Shown: positions 33,057-41,472 of the stretch, in pieces
Layout of the letters: every line of letters starts with the position of its first letter
Numbering within the stretch: the stretch's first letter is position 1
Assembly (NCBI GenBank): GCA_017405965.1
Contig: JAFQZK010000009.1
Span: 1 to 64,000, forward strand
Length of the DNA stretch: 64,000 nt
Reading direction: 5' to 3'
From: Muribaculaceae bacterium
GTDB lineage: Bacteria > Bacteroidota > Bacteroidia > Bacteroidales > Muribaculaceae
The notes under the pieces: generated by a model
What the model was told of the DNA's origin: nothing
Seen by the model: the letters and a program-made list of their open reading frames with translations, nothing else
Databases searched by the model: none
Position numbers and translations under genes: made by a program

Positions 33057-33668
33057 TCATTTCTTGAGTTCAAAGCCCACCATCACGTCGTCGTAGTTTT
33101 CCATGAGCGTAGACAGGGCCTTGAGCGTAGAGTTATCGATCACGTTGCCGGCCATAGAGAAGAGCGACAACAGCTTGTCGGTGTCAAAGGTCATGTGCAG
33201 TTTCTTGCCGTTGCGCTTGAGGCGTGCCGTCAAAGGGATGCCGTGCCACTTGATCGTGATCTTCTCCTGAGAAGGATTGTAGTTATAGGTTGCATTCATG
33301 CCTACTCCCAGCATCTTGATGGCACAAGTGCCGTCCTCGTTGAAGGTGAATTGCGGACGCGCCTTGTTGAGTCCCATCTTCTTGAACGCACCCTTGAGTT
33401 TCTTCTTGAGCTTACCCTTGGCGAACGGTTTGCCAAGGCCAGCGAGCACATTCTTGCCACTTACATCCACACTGGGCGCGTTATAGGTCCACTGGCCGCT
33501 GATGGTGTGATTGATACGCCATGTCTCGTTAGCGATATCATCGTCGGTGATGGTGAATACCTCGTTGGGGTTGAGGTCACGGCTCCCGGCAGCAGTCGAT
33601 GCCGTCTTGCAGGATGTGGAGACTATCAACACCAGTAAGAGGGCGAAAAAAGTAAAAAAACGTCTCAT
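33057..33668 (-). CDS. DUF4923 family lipoprotein
   Basis: The product has 203 residues with signal peptide and lipobox (MRRFFTFFALLLVLIVSTSC, Cys20). The body follows the pattern of the Bacteroidales DUF4923 family: 'WRINHTISGQWTYNAPSVDV', a Lys-rich helix (FAKGKLKKKLKGAFKKMGL), then beta strands of a lipocalin-like fold ending 'TLMENYDDVMVGFELKK'. Function of the family is not known. A TAACTTTG box on the minus strand (33688-33695) lies 20 bp before the start. Confidence 0.8.
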   Translation of the reverse strand: MRRFFTFFALLLVLIVSTSCKTASTAAGSRDLNPNEVFTITDDDIANETWRINHTISGQWTYNAPSVDVSGKNVLAGLGKPFAKGKLKKKLKGAFKKMGLNKARPQFTFNEDGTCAIKMLGVGMNATYNYNPSQEKITIKWHGIPLTARLKRNGKKLHMTFDTDKLLSLFSMAGNVIDNSTLKALSTLMENYDDVMVGFELKK

Positions 33669-33830
33669 AGTAGTGATATATTTTCAGCAAAGTTAAGCCT
33701 TTTTTTCAAAAATCGGGTCAAAAAACAGTAAGAGAACCAAAAAAATAGTAATTTTGCAGATTGTCAAAGAGCCTTAGCGGGCAATATCAACACAAACACA
33801 GAATCAATACAACAAAAAACAGAATAGATT

Positions 33831-34973
33831 ATGGTAGTAGGTTACGGTGGCCGAAAAATCATTATGGAGAATAATGATACGTCATACTATGGACGTATCC
33901 TTATTAAAGCATTGGCCACAAATTATCCCGACAACTATTATATCCTCTACTCTCCCGAGAACGAGTCGAACAAGCGACTCACAGCGTTGTTCAATGAGGA
34001 TAGCGTGCGCGTGAAGTTCCCGCGCAACCACATCCACAACAAGAACCGCTGGTACACCAACAACGGCATCGTCAGGTCGGCGAAGGCCCATGGTGTCAAC
34101 ACCTTCCACGGTATTGATGACGGTCTGGCCTCGGGGTTCAACGGCAGCAACTTCCCTACCGTGTTCACCATGACCGACCCGCTGTACAAGAGTGCCAAAG
34201 GGTGGTTTGAGCGCATGCTGATGCAGCGCCGTGCGCGCAAAGCGTGCAAGTTTGCCAAGCGCGTTATTGCCCTGAACGAGGTTGACCGTCAAGTCATCAT
34301 TGACCATTATCACCTGAACCCCGATAATGTCGAAGTGGTTTATCCTTGCTTTTTTGAAGGCTGCGACGAGTCGGTGCCCGAGAACATGTTTGACATCCTG
34401 CGCTCGAAGTATCATCTTCCCGAGAATTTCATTCTGTACAAGGGCCGTCTCAACAGTGATGACAACCTGAAAGAAGCCATGCAACTCCTTCACGAACTGC
34501 GCAACCACAAGATTTCCATCGTGATGCTGGGTTACCGCACCGACCACTTTGACAACGTGATCAAGGAGCAGGCCCATGATCTGCACATCTTCCACCGCTT
34601 CAAACAAGTGGACAAGGTGCACCATGCCGACCTCACCGCTGTAGCGCGTATGGCCAAGGCTGTCATCATTCCGAACACCGACCGCATGCGTGACCTGTGC
34701 AAGCTCATCAATGCTCAGCGCACGGGTGCACTCGTAATCTGCAAGGACTCGGCCAAGGCACGCGAATTTGGCGGAAACGGCGCCATCTATTACAATGATT
34801 TCCATGAGGGCGCTGACCTCTTGAGCGATGTCCTGGAGGACGAGAACAAGCGTCAAGCGATGCTCAATGCCGCCCGAGAGAACAGCGAACGTTTCACCGG
34901 CAAGGTGCTGGCCGACCACATGATCCATATCTATCGTTCGGTGCTCATGCACCGTCGACTCTACGAGCAGTAA
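33831..34973 (+). CDS. Glycosyltransferase family 1 (GT-B)
   Basis: The product has 380 residues. The N-terminal half opens with VVGYGGRKIIMENND...YYGRILIKAL, matching the start of GT4-like Bacteroidales enzymes, which supports this ATG. The C-terminal nucleotide-sugar domain has ILYKGRLNSDDNL, VMLGYR and a late acidic region 'GALVICKDSAKAREFGGNGA' in place of the usual EGFG motif. It probably works in surface glycan synthesis. It stands alone and ends at a GC-rich hairpin. A TAATTTTG box is at 33749-33756. Confidence 0.82.
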   Translation: MVVGYGGRKIIMENNDTSYYGRILIKALATNYPDNYYILYSPENESNKRLTALFNEDSVRVKFPRNHIHNKNRWYTNNGIVRSAKAHGVNTFHGIDDGLASGFNGSNFPTVFTMTDPLYKSAKGWFERMLMQRRARKACKFAKRVIALNEVDRQVIIDHYHLNPDNVEVVYPCFFEGCDESVPENMFDILRSKYHLPENFILYKGRLNSDDNLKEAMQLLHELRNHKISIVMLGYRTDHFDNVIKEQAHDLHIFHRFKQVDKVHHADLTAVARMAKAVIIPNTDRMRDLCKLINAQRTGALVICKDSAKAREFGGNGAIYYNDFHEGADLLSDVLEDENKRQAMLNAARENSERFTGKVLADHMIHIYRSVLMHRRLYEQ

Positions 34974-35008
34974 GTCACCCCTCACCCAGGAAATGACGAA
35001 GACACAAT

Positions 35009-35041
35009 AAACCGCCGCCCGAGATACTCAGGCGGCGGTTT
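35009..35041 (+). terminator. Hairpin after the glycosyltransferase gene
   Basis: Perfect 11-bp stem aaaccgccgcc / ggcggcggttt with an 11-nt loop. Only a single T follows the stem, so efficiency is uncertain. Confidence 0.65.
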
Positions 35042-35144
35042 GCCATACACAGGAAATAGATTTTTATATCTTTAGCCTATTGGCGGAATTGCTGAATGCA
35101 TCGAAGTTCGTCTTAGAGGCCATCGCCTGAACGGGCATCAAGAA

Positions 35145-36608
35145 TCAAAACTTGAAGTCAATACCGGCACCGAAGACCTTGTTGGTGCGGCTGTAAGTGT
35201 CCTTGCCGGGCAGCGTGGTGTTGAAGTAGTTCTCCTCTCTGCGGTCGTAGTCCTTGTAGGTGGTCCAGAAGTAACCCAGGTTGACCTTAATCTTCTCGGT
35301 CACGTTGACTGCACCACCGAAGCCGATGGAGTAGCTGTCGCAGGAGAAGGAGGTGTGGGTCTGGTAATCGTCGCTCAAGCCGTAGTCGGTGTTCTGGAAA
35401 CCGCCGCTCACGGTGAACATCTTGTTGATGTCCCACTCCACGCCGGCGAGCACCTCGTGAGTGCCGTGCGTGAGATGCTTCTGCTTGTCATGGGCCATCT
35501 CGGCGTGCTTGTCGTCGTAGTAGTGATACTCGACGGTGGCGCGCAGCTTGTTGGGGATGAACTCATAACCCAGGGCGGTATAGAGTACTGCAGGCAGGTC
35601 GTTGGGCGTGTTCACGCCATGCTTATAGTCGGCCAGGGCAGCCTCAAAGGCGGCGGGCTCGGCAATGGCGGTCTTAGTGTCGTTCTCGATGCTGAGGTTG
35701 GTCTTGAACTCATACTTAGCAGCCAGGGTGAAGCCCTTCCACACCAAGTCAACGCCGATGATGGGGGTGATACCCCAACCCGTCTGGGAGCAATTCAGGT
35801 CGATGTTAGCCATCTCGCCGTTCTGGTTCACCAGCGTGTTCAAGGTCGGAGCCAGCGCGGGATAAGCGATAGCGATCTGCTGAACGGCGCTTGCCAACTC
35901 GGGCTTGGGCAGCACCTTAACAAAGCCGGTGTAATTGCCGTCAAAGTAGTTCATGCGACCACCAGCGTAAACGCTGAGCCAGTCAAGAGGCTTGTAGGTA
36001 GCGCCGAGCTGCAGGCCGTAGATATACTGACGACCCTTCATCGACGAATTAATATCATACATGTCGGCGGTCAGCGGCAGCAGGGAGGCAATGCGGGGGT
36101 CGGCCATGATGGGAGCCGTGGCAGGATTGTCGGCCAAGGTCTTCTTCAAGCCGGCTGTCTGAGCGTAGATACCGGCCATGATGCTGGCATCAAACACGGG
36201 CAGGCCACTGTCAAAAGAGCACTTGCCGCCACCGCCGGTGAAGCCGAAGAAACCCGAGAAGGTCCAACGGTCACGCTTGTAGGCACCATAGAGCGACGGA
36301 ATCACGGGAGCCGAAGCCTTGCCCTTGTACAGACGGGTATGGTCGGCCTCGGGGAAGAGGGCAAACGTGGTGAGTGCATCGCGAGTCTGGGTTGCACTCT
36401 GGATGTTCAGCGACAGGGTCCAACCGTCATGGTCCATGAAGGCCAAGCCGGCGGGGTTGGTATAAACACCATCAATCTCGTGGCTGGCACCACGGGCCAT
36501 CATGCGCATGAAAGCGATGTGCTGGTTGGTGTTATGCAGCAGTCCACCTGCAAAAGAGGTCATAGAAACAGCTGCAACTGCGAGTAATAATGTTGTAATC
36601 CTTTTCAT
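35145..36608 (-). CDS. OmpP1/FadL family outer-membrane transporter
   Basis: The product has 487 residues from the ATG at 36608, which gives signal peptide MKRITTLLLAVAAVSMTSFA; the longer frame has an unrelated head. The N terminus 'GGLLHNTNQHIAFMRMMARG' with 'VYTNPAGLAFM' is the FadL-type plug and hatch. The rest is amphipathic beta strands ending in a C-terminal aromatic residue (VFGAGIDFKF). The family moves long-chain fatty acids and other hydrophobic compounds across the outer membrane. It stands alone and diverges from the TlpA-like gene. Confidence 0.92.
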   Translation of the reverse strand: MKRITTLLLAVAAVSMTSFAGGLLHNTNQHIAFMRMMARGASHEIDGVYTNPAGLAFMDHDGWTLSLNIQSATQTRDALTTFALFPEADHTRLYKGKASAPVIPSLYGAYKRDRWTFSGFFGFTGGGGKCSFDSGLPVFDASIMAGIYAQTAGLKKTLADNPATAPIMADPRIASLLPLTADMYDINSSMKGRQYIYGLQLGATYKPLDWLSVYAGGRMNYFDGNYTGFVKVLPKPELASAVQQIAIAYPALAPTLNTLVNQNGEMANIDLNCSQTGWGITPIIGVDLVWKGFTLAAKYEFKTNLSIENDTKTAIAEPAAFEAALADYKHGVNTPNDLPAVLYTALGYEFIPNKLRATVEYHYYDDKHAEMAHDKQKHLTHGTHEVLAGVEWDINKMFTVSGGFQNTDYGLSDDYQTHTSFSCDSYSIGFGGAVNVTEKIKVNLGYFWTTYKDYDRREENYFNTTLPGKDTYSRTNKVFGAGIDFKF

Positions 36609-36787
36609 TGCTATACCTATTTTATAATAATCAAACCTGAAGTGGAGATTTTTTACTTTTAGGACAACAAAATTACTGCTATGGCGCAACATAATGGGCA
36701 AAAAGTCACAAAAAATGGCCATTTTGCCCCAAATCGCCACATTATTACATTTTTTAACAATCCCAAATTGTTAAAAACGCAGGAAAT

Positions 36788-36859
36788 CACCGCCTCTCAA
36801 CGTCAAACGATGCTCGGCAGCTCGAGCCGCTCATCCGTAAGGCCCTTAGCCTCGATTAA
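36788..36859 (+). pseudogene. 3' remnant of a TlpA-like thioredoxin gene
   Basis: In one frame this reads H-RLSTSNDARQLEPLIRKALSLD-stop, matching the last 22 codons of the intact gene at 37176-38543 (ILSLSSEAWELEPLIRKALG then LE-stop). The DNA match is about 90% over the last 13 codons and falls off upstream. The match continues into the 3' flank to about 36995, compared with 38503-38675. This is what a tandem duplication followed by deletion of one copy would leave. Confidence 0.8.
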
Positions 36860-36995
36860 TCCCGCAAACCGAAAGAAAAACAAGAAAAGGAAAACAATAA
36901 GTACAATAAATACAATTGCTTGTCGACCAATAATTTGTGTTTATTGTACTTATTGTTGTTTTATATCCTTAGCGGCTTTGCGCCTTAGCGTGAGG
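36860..36995. repeat. Copy of the TlpA-like gene's 3' flank (upstream copy)
   Basis: Aligned by eye with 38544-38675: same order of cccgcaaaccgaaag, a hairpin with ~22-bp arms (aacaataagtacaataaata ... rc) and atatccttagcggc...gcgtgagg. The hairpin lies at about 36894-36960. The repeat unit ends near 36995; a dispersed cgccaaggcgaggccctacg block follows at 37001-37036. No other gene lies between 36609 and 37175. Confidence 0.8.
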
Positions 36996-37175
36996 TTTAC
37001 GGCCACGCCAAGGCGAGGCCCTACGGTGCGGACGCCCCTCTAAACACTAAACTGCTCTAAATTTTCCCAAAACCAATAAAAAACACCCAGTTTTTTGGGA
37101 AAAAAAAGAATTTTAATTCTAGAACGGATGCTTTATGCTATATTTGTGCATTCTATAACTTAATCATTATCCGCT

Positions 37176-38543
37176 ATGAAAAAGAGAACCATTTTTATTC
37201 TACTCGCCCTCATTGCCATAGGGGGATTTTTGTGCGCCTGTAGCAGCAACGGAACTCAAGCGATAGGTGAGGGTAACATCACCACCCACATCGAGGGCAC
37301 CCTGAACACCGACAAGTGGGGTGACGAACTCATCATCTGTGAATCGGGCACCGACTTGCGCATGCACTGGGACGATAAGTATGTGGTTAAGGCCAAAGAC
37401 GGGCACTTCTCTTGTGACATCCTCACCGATCATCCTCTACTCTACGAAGTGTTTTTCTTGAAACAGTATGAAGAAGGGAGTTGGTACATGGGTTCTTTCC
37501 TTACCGAGGGCGACACTGTGAGAATCACGATTACCGAAGACCACCTTTCAGACGGAAGAGATTGGCCAAAAATGGAATTCGCCAGCAAGGGTGTGGAAAA
37601 CCGCATGCATGAGGTAGAAGACAGCATTGTGAGAGCACGTTATGAAAAACCCCTGCAGTCATTGTATGACCAGTTGTATGACCCTGCACGTGAAAAGGAA
37701 TACATGAATGCCGAATTCCTTAGCGCGGGAGGTGAATGGGAACGCTTGCAAAGTGCTGATCAGTTAACCGAGGCCAAAAAAGATTCCTTGATGAAACTGT
37801 TTGACTACTATAACAAGAATTACAGTGAGCGCTTCACGCCCGAAGGACTCAAATTGCATCAACAGATTGAAACCCTTGAGGCCGAACGACTTGATTTCCG
37901 CATCAACTATTTAACCGAGCATCCCATGCTGTGGGGACTCTACGATGTATATGATGCGGCTCAAATGTATTTGTCAAACAAACGCTCAGCCTATCCCGAG
38001 TCGGCAAACAAGGTCTATGAGCCCTATCTTACCCTTTACCGTGACACACTATCCAAGTGTTATCCCGGTCACCCTATACATGAGCAAATTGCCAATACCT
38101 TATCGCAACTGGATATGGTTCCTGGTCAGCCCTACATTGACTACAATGTGCGCAACACCGATGGCCAGCTTGTTCCCATCTCGTCGCTCATCAATGGCAA
38201 AGTTGCCCTCATCGACTTCTGGGCATCATGGTGTGGCCCCTGCCGCAAGCACAGCATGGCCATGATTCCCATCTATGAGAAATACAAGGATAAAGGCTTT
38301 ACTGTCATTGCTATAGCTAGGGAAACGAAGAAAAATGCTATGGAAAAGGCCATGAAGCAGGACGGCTACCCCTGGCCCAGCCTGCTGGAACTGAAAGATG
38401 AAAACCAGATATGGGAAAAGAACGGTTTAAGCAATAGCGGAGGCGGCATGATTCTCGTTGACCGCGACGGCACCATCCTCTCGCTCTCATCTGAAGCCTG
38501 GGAGCTCGAGCCGCTCATCCGTAAGGCCCTTGGCCTCGAGTAA
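37176..38543 (+). CDS. TlpA-like thioredoxin lipoprotein with DUF4369-like N-terminal domain
   Basis: The product has 455 residues. Signal peptide with lipobox, Cys22 (MKKRTIFILLALIAIGGFLC). Residues about 35-125 resemble the DUF4369 domain that often precedes thioredoxin folds in Bacteroidales; a helical middle follows. The C-terminal AhpC/TSA-like thioredoxin domain has LIDFWASWCGPCRKHS with the redox pair Cys353 and Cys356. It should act as an envelope thiol-disulphide oxidoreductase. The codon use is more A/T-rich than that of its neighbours. A decayed copy of its 3' end lies just upstream of it. Confidence 0.9.
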   Translation: MKKRTIFILLALIAIGGFLCACSSNGTQAIGEGNITTHIEGTLNTDKWGDELIICESGTDLRMHWDDKYVVKAKDGHFSCDILTDHPLLYEVFFLKQYEEGSWYMGSFLTEGDTVRITITEDHLSDGRDWPKMEFASKGVENRMHEVEDSIVRARYEKPLQSLYDQLYDPAREKEYMNAEFLSAGGEWERLQSADQLTEAKKDSLMKLFDYYNKNYSERFTPEGLKLHQQIETLEAERLDFRINYLTEHPMLWGLYDVYDAAQMYLSNKRSAYPESANKVYEPYLTLYRDTLSKCYPGHPIHEQIANTLSQLDMVPGQPYIDYNVRNTDGQLVPISSLINGKVALIDFWASWCGPCRKHSMAMIPIYEKYKDKGFTVIAIARETKKNAMEKAMKQDGYPWPSLLELKDENQIWEKNGLSNSGGGMILVDRDGTILSLSSEAWELEPLIRKALGLE

Positions 38544-38675
38544 TCCCCGCAAACCGAAAGGAAAACAAGAATAAAAGGAAAACAACAAGTACAGTAAATA
38601 CAATTGATTGTTAATCAATGATTTGTATTTATTGTACTTATTGTTGTTCTATATCCTTAGCGGCTGAGCGTGAGG
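38544..38675. repeat. Copy of the TlpA-like gene's 3' flank (downstream copy)
   Basis: It pairs with 36860-36995. It holds a long hairpin with arms aacaacaagtacagtaaata and the reverse complement in tatttattgtacttattgtt (about 38580-38648), which may end the thioredoxin transcript. The following 38676-38821 has a 'gccgtgacagagtcacggcacgg' hairpin block and taaactctaa direct repeats, with no gene. Confidence 0.8.
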
Positions 38676-38821
38676 CCCGAACTGGTAAAAGCGTGGAGAT
38701 TCTTTTATTCGGATCCTTGGGCCGTGACAGAGTCACGGCACGGACAACCCTGAGGGGGATGCCTCTCTAAACTCTAACCTATAAACTCTAAACTGCGAGC
38801 GTTAGCGAGTATTAGCGAGCA

Positions 38822-39535
38822 TTACAGGGTGACGACGGTGCCGATGGGCTCACCGGACATCACCTTGAGGAGGTTGCCGTACACGTCCATGTTGAAGACG
38901 TGGATGGGCAGACGGTTGTCGCGGGCCATGACGGTGGCGGTCATGTCCATGACCTTGAGGCCGCGGTTGTAGATCTCGTCATAGGTGATGCGGTCAAACT
39001 TGGTGGCTGTGGGGTCTTTCTCGGGGTCGGCGGTGTAGATGCCGTCCACGCGGGTGCCCTTGAGCATGACGTCGGCCTCAACCTCGATGGCACGCAGCGT
39101 GCTGCCGGTGTCGGTGGTGAAGAAGGGGCTGCCGGTGCCGCAGGAGCAGATGGCGACCTTGCCAGCCTGCATGGCCTCGATGGCGCGCCACTTGCTGTAA
39201 GGCTCACCGATGGGGAACATGCCGATGGCGGTGAATACCTGTGCGGGCTGGCCGATGGCCTCGAGCGCCGATGAGAGCGCCAGCGCGTTGATGACGGTGG
39301 CGAGCATTCCCATCTGGTCGCCCTTCACGCGGTCAAAACCCTGGGCGGCACCCTTGAGGCCGCGGAAGATGTTGCCGCCGCCCACGACGATGGCGACCTG
39401 TACGCCAGCGTCCACGATTTCCTTGATTTGGGTGGCATAGTCGGCCACGCGCTGCGGGTCGATGCCGCTACTCTGTTCTGCTGCCAGCGACTCGCCGCTG
39501 AGCTTGAGCAATATGCGATGATAAATCGGTTTCAT
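38822..39535 (-). CDS. pyrH: UMP kinase
   Basis: The product has 237 residues, the normal length. It phosphorylates UMP to UDP in pyrimidine nucleotide synthesis. Motifs of the amino-acid kinase fold: YHRILLKLSGESL at the N terminus, VVGGGNIFRG at about 52-61, and GTGSPFFTTDTGSTLRAIEV with the later 'GTRVDGIYTADPEKDPTA' typical of PyrH. It stands alone between a TPR gene and the thioredoxin gene. Confidence 0.97.
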   Translation of the reverse strand: MKPIYHRILLKLSGESLAAEQSSGIDPQRVADYATQIKEIVDAGVQVAIVVGGGNIFRGLKGAAQGFDRVKGDQMGMLATVINALALSSALEAIGQPAQVFTAIGMFPIGEPYSKWRAIEAMQAGKVAICSCGTGSPFFTTDTGSTLRAIEVEADVMLKGTRVDGIYTADPEKDPTATKFDRITYDEIYNRGLKVMDMTATVMARDNRLPIHVFNMDVYGNLLKVMSGEPIGTVVTL

Positions 39536-39565
39536 ATCTGATAAACAATTTAATGACTAGTGGTT

Positions 39566-39615
39566 ATGAAAAAAGGGCTGGCACAAAACCAAGTTTTGTC
39601 CACCCCTTTATCTTT
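39566..39615 (-). terminator. Intrinsic terminator of the TPR protein gene
   Basis: Read on the minus strand: an 18-bp imperfect stem (aaaggggtgg-acaaaac / gttttgt-gccagcccttt) followed by a run of six or more T. It lies between the TPR gene and pyrH. Confidence 0.8.
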
Positions 39616-39632
39616 TTTCATTCTGTCAGGAA

Positions 39633-40310
39633 TTACTTGCCTGCAAGAGCATTGGCACGCTCCAGATACTTGTCGACGCTGAAGCCGTTCTGCTGACAGT
39701 AAATAGGATACTGATCCTTGATTGTCTGGTAGATAGCGGCCTCGTCGGCAAACTTCTTCTGCTCATGCAGAACAGTAGCCTTCTTAATCATGAAAGCGGG
39801 AGCATAAACCTCGTTGCCGTTGGCCAGGCTGATGGCCTTGTCGTAGCAAGCCAGTGCCTTGTCGAGTTTCTTGAGGTTCACATAGCAGTCGCCCAGCAGT
39901 GATTGCGAAGCGGGACCGATGAGGTTGCCGTCGGGGCTGAACTCCTCGATGTGCTTGGCAGCCTTCTCATACTCACCCTTCTGATACAACAGGATGGCAG
40001 CATTGAGGTGAGCGCGCTCACCAGCCTTGTTACCAAACTCGTCGGCCACTTTCTCGTAAGCCTTCAGAGCTTCGTCCTGATTCTGTTGCAACAATGCGAT
40101 GTCAGCTTTACCGATAGCCTCCCTGGCGTCGGCGATGTTCTTCTTGTGGAGGTAGATGTATCCACCAGCCAAGAGAGCGATCAAAGCGATGCCGATGAGC
40201 GCCCAGGTAACATACTTCTTGTTGTCTTCGATGCGTTGTGCCGCACTGGTCAATGATTCATTCACCTCTTCGAGGGTCGTGCGGGCACCTTGATTCTGTT
40301 TTTTTGCCAT
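39633..40310 (-). CDS. Membrane-anchored tetratricopeptide repeat protein
   Basis: The product has 225 residues. A single membrane helix (about 35-55, WALIGIALIALLAGGYIYLH) follows a cytoplasmic head. Three to four TPR motifs fill the rest (such as AYEKVADEFGNKAGERAHLN and LGDCYVNLKKLDKALACYDK). It is similar in layout to YfgM/DUF2659-type proteins that work with the secretion machinery, but that link is inference. A TACTTTTG box lies at 40352-40359 on the minus strand. Confidence 0.85.
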   Translation of the reverse strand: MAKKQNQGARTTLEEVNESLTSAAQRIEDNKKYVTWALIGIALIALLAGGYIYLHKKNIADAREAIGKADIALLQQNQDEALKAYEKVADEFGNKAGERAHLNAAILLYQKGEYEKAAKHIEEFSPDGNLIGPASQSLLGDCYVNLKKLDKALACYDKAISLANGNEVYAPAFMIKKATVLHEQKKFADEAAIYQTIKDQYPIYCQQNGFSVDKYLERANALAGK

Positions 40311-40462
40311 TTTATTGCGTTAATTTAATGTTTTCGACAATTTTGCGGGTGCAAAAGTAATAGATATTATTAACATTGAAAAACAAAAAGGCAACATTTT
40401 TTGATTTTCGGGCATTTTTGATGCTTATAAGGCGGTTTTCACTGTGTTAGAGACGCTTTTTA

Positions 40463-40494
40463 TTTGCAGTTTTCAATCCAAAGCAGTATCTTTG
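40463..40494 (+). promoter_or_regulatory. Promoter of the zinc-ribbon protein gene
   Basis: TTTG (40463-40466), 20-bp spacer, TATCTTTG (40487-40494). It supports the start at 40521, since the in-frame ATG at 40464 would be upstream of the transcription start. Confidence 0.75.
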
Positions 40495-40520
40495 CGCCCA
40501 CATCACAAAGCTATCATTCT

Positions 40521-41126
40521 ATGGAACTCAAGTGCCCGCAGTGCGGAAAATGGATGGCCGTGTCGCAAGAAGAGCTGATGACACACGACTGCCAGGTCGT
40601 ATGTCCCCAGTGTCTTGCTGTCTGTCGCTATGAGGGCGGCAGCCTCGTGGTGCGTGATGACTCGGACGCCCCCTATCGTCATACCGCCAGCGTGAGCACC
40701 AGTGCCCAGGAGGATAAATCACGTTTCTGCTACAGTTGCGGCAGGAAGCTGCCCGAGGGCATCAGTTTCTGTCCCTACTGCGGTGTGGACCTGAAAGCGC
40801 CGTTTGAGGAGACACCTGCAACCGCCAAGGCTGAGCCCAAGCAACCAAGTGCACCGGCACCCGCCCCAACTGCCGCCACCAAGCAAGAGTCCAGCCATTC
40901 CAGCCACAAGACCGAAGAGCCCACCCCCAGGCCTCAATCGGCCCGTTTCGAAGACAAGTTGCGGACCATGCCGCATCAGTATAAGGTCACGCAACCCCAT
41001 CTGCATCAAAACGGTACCATGCCAAGCATCGCATTCAAGGTGGTTGCCTACATCACGATTGCGGTGCTGCTCATCCTGCTGGTTTACATCATCTATTCAG
41101 GCCTGAGCATCGAACCCGCCATGTGA
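40521..41126 (+). CDS. Zinc-ribbon protein with C-terminal membrane anchor
   Basis: The product has 201 residues. The N terminus has CPQCGKW...CQVVCPQCLAVC, two CxxC pairs; a second zinc ribbon follows at about 71-92 (FCYSCGRKL ... FCPYCGVDL). A Pro/Ala/Lys/Glu-rich linker (about 95-160) leads to one membrane helix near the C terminus (about 172-194). The N-terminal part should be cytoplasmic. No enzymatic domain; a role as an adaptor is only a guess. A terminator follows. Confidence 0.78.
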   Translation: MELKCPQCGKWMAVSQEELMTHDCQVVCPQCLAVCRYEGGSLVVRDDSDAPYRHTASVSTSAQEDKSRFCYSCGRKLPEGISFCPYCGVDLKAPFEETPATAKAEPKQPSAPAPAPTAATKQESSHSSHKTEEPTPRPQSARFEDKLRTMPHQYKVTQPHLHQNGTMPSIAFKVVAYITIAVLLILLVYIIYSGLSIEPAM

Positions 41127-41156
41127 TGACGCCTGTCACGGCCAGGACTAACAATT

Positions 41157-41182
41157 GACGCATCAGAGTGCGTCTTTTTTTT
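41157..41182 (+). terminator. Intrinsic terminator
   Basis: Stem gacgca / tgcgtc (41158-41163 and 41169-41174) with a 5-nt loop and eight T after it. Confidence 0.85.
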
Positions 41183-41357
41183 GCCCAGGAACAATTAACC
41201 CCACGCTAAGGCGCGAAGGCGCGAAGTATTTTATAACCAACCCTGCGGGCTAATGCTAATTACACGAAATAAACGTTATTGGGCGAATGGGCACGCGAGG
41301 TGGCAATCGTCTCTTGGTGTCATTGAATGGAGGCATCGATTGATTTGGCTATACATG

Positions 41358-41399
41358 AAAAAAGTTGACAGTTGAAGATACACAACTGTCAACTTTTTT
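41358..41399. terminator. Bidirectional terminator
   Basis: Perfect 17-bp stem, aaaaaagttgacagttg (41358-41374) against 41383-41399, with A runs on one side and T runs on the other. It can end the CoA transferase transcript on the minus strand. Between 41183 and 41357 there is a single copy of the ccccacgctaaggcgcgaag repeat block and no gene. Confidence 0.85.
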
Positions 41400-41472
41400 A
41401 GATAAGGCTAATGGAATGCGGCTGCTAATCAGCGTAATTGGCTATACCGAACTAAAGGTCCGTAGTCTTGAA

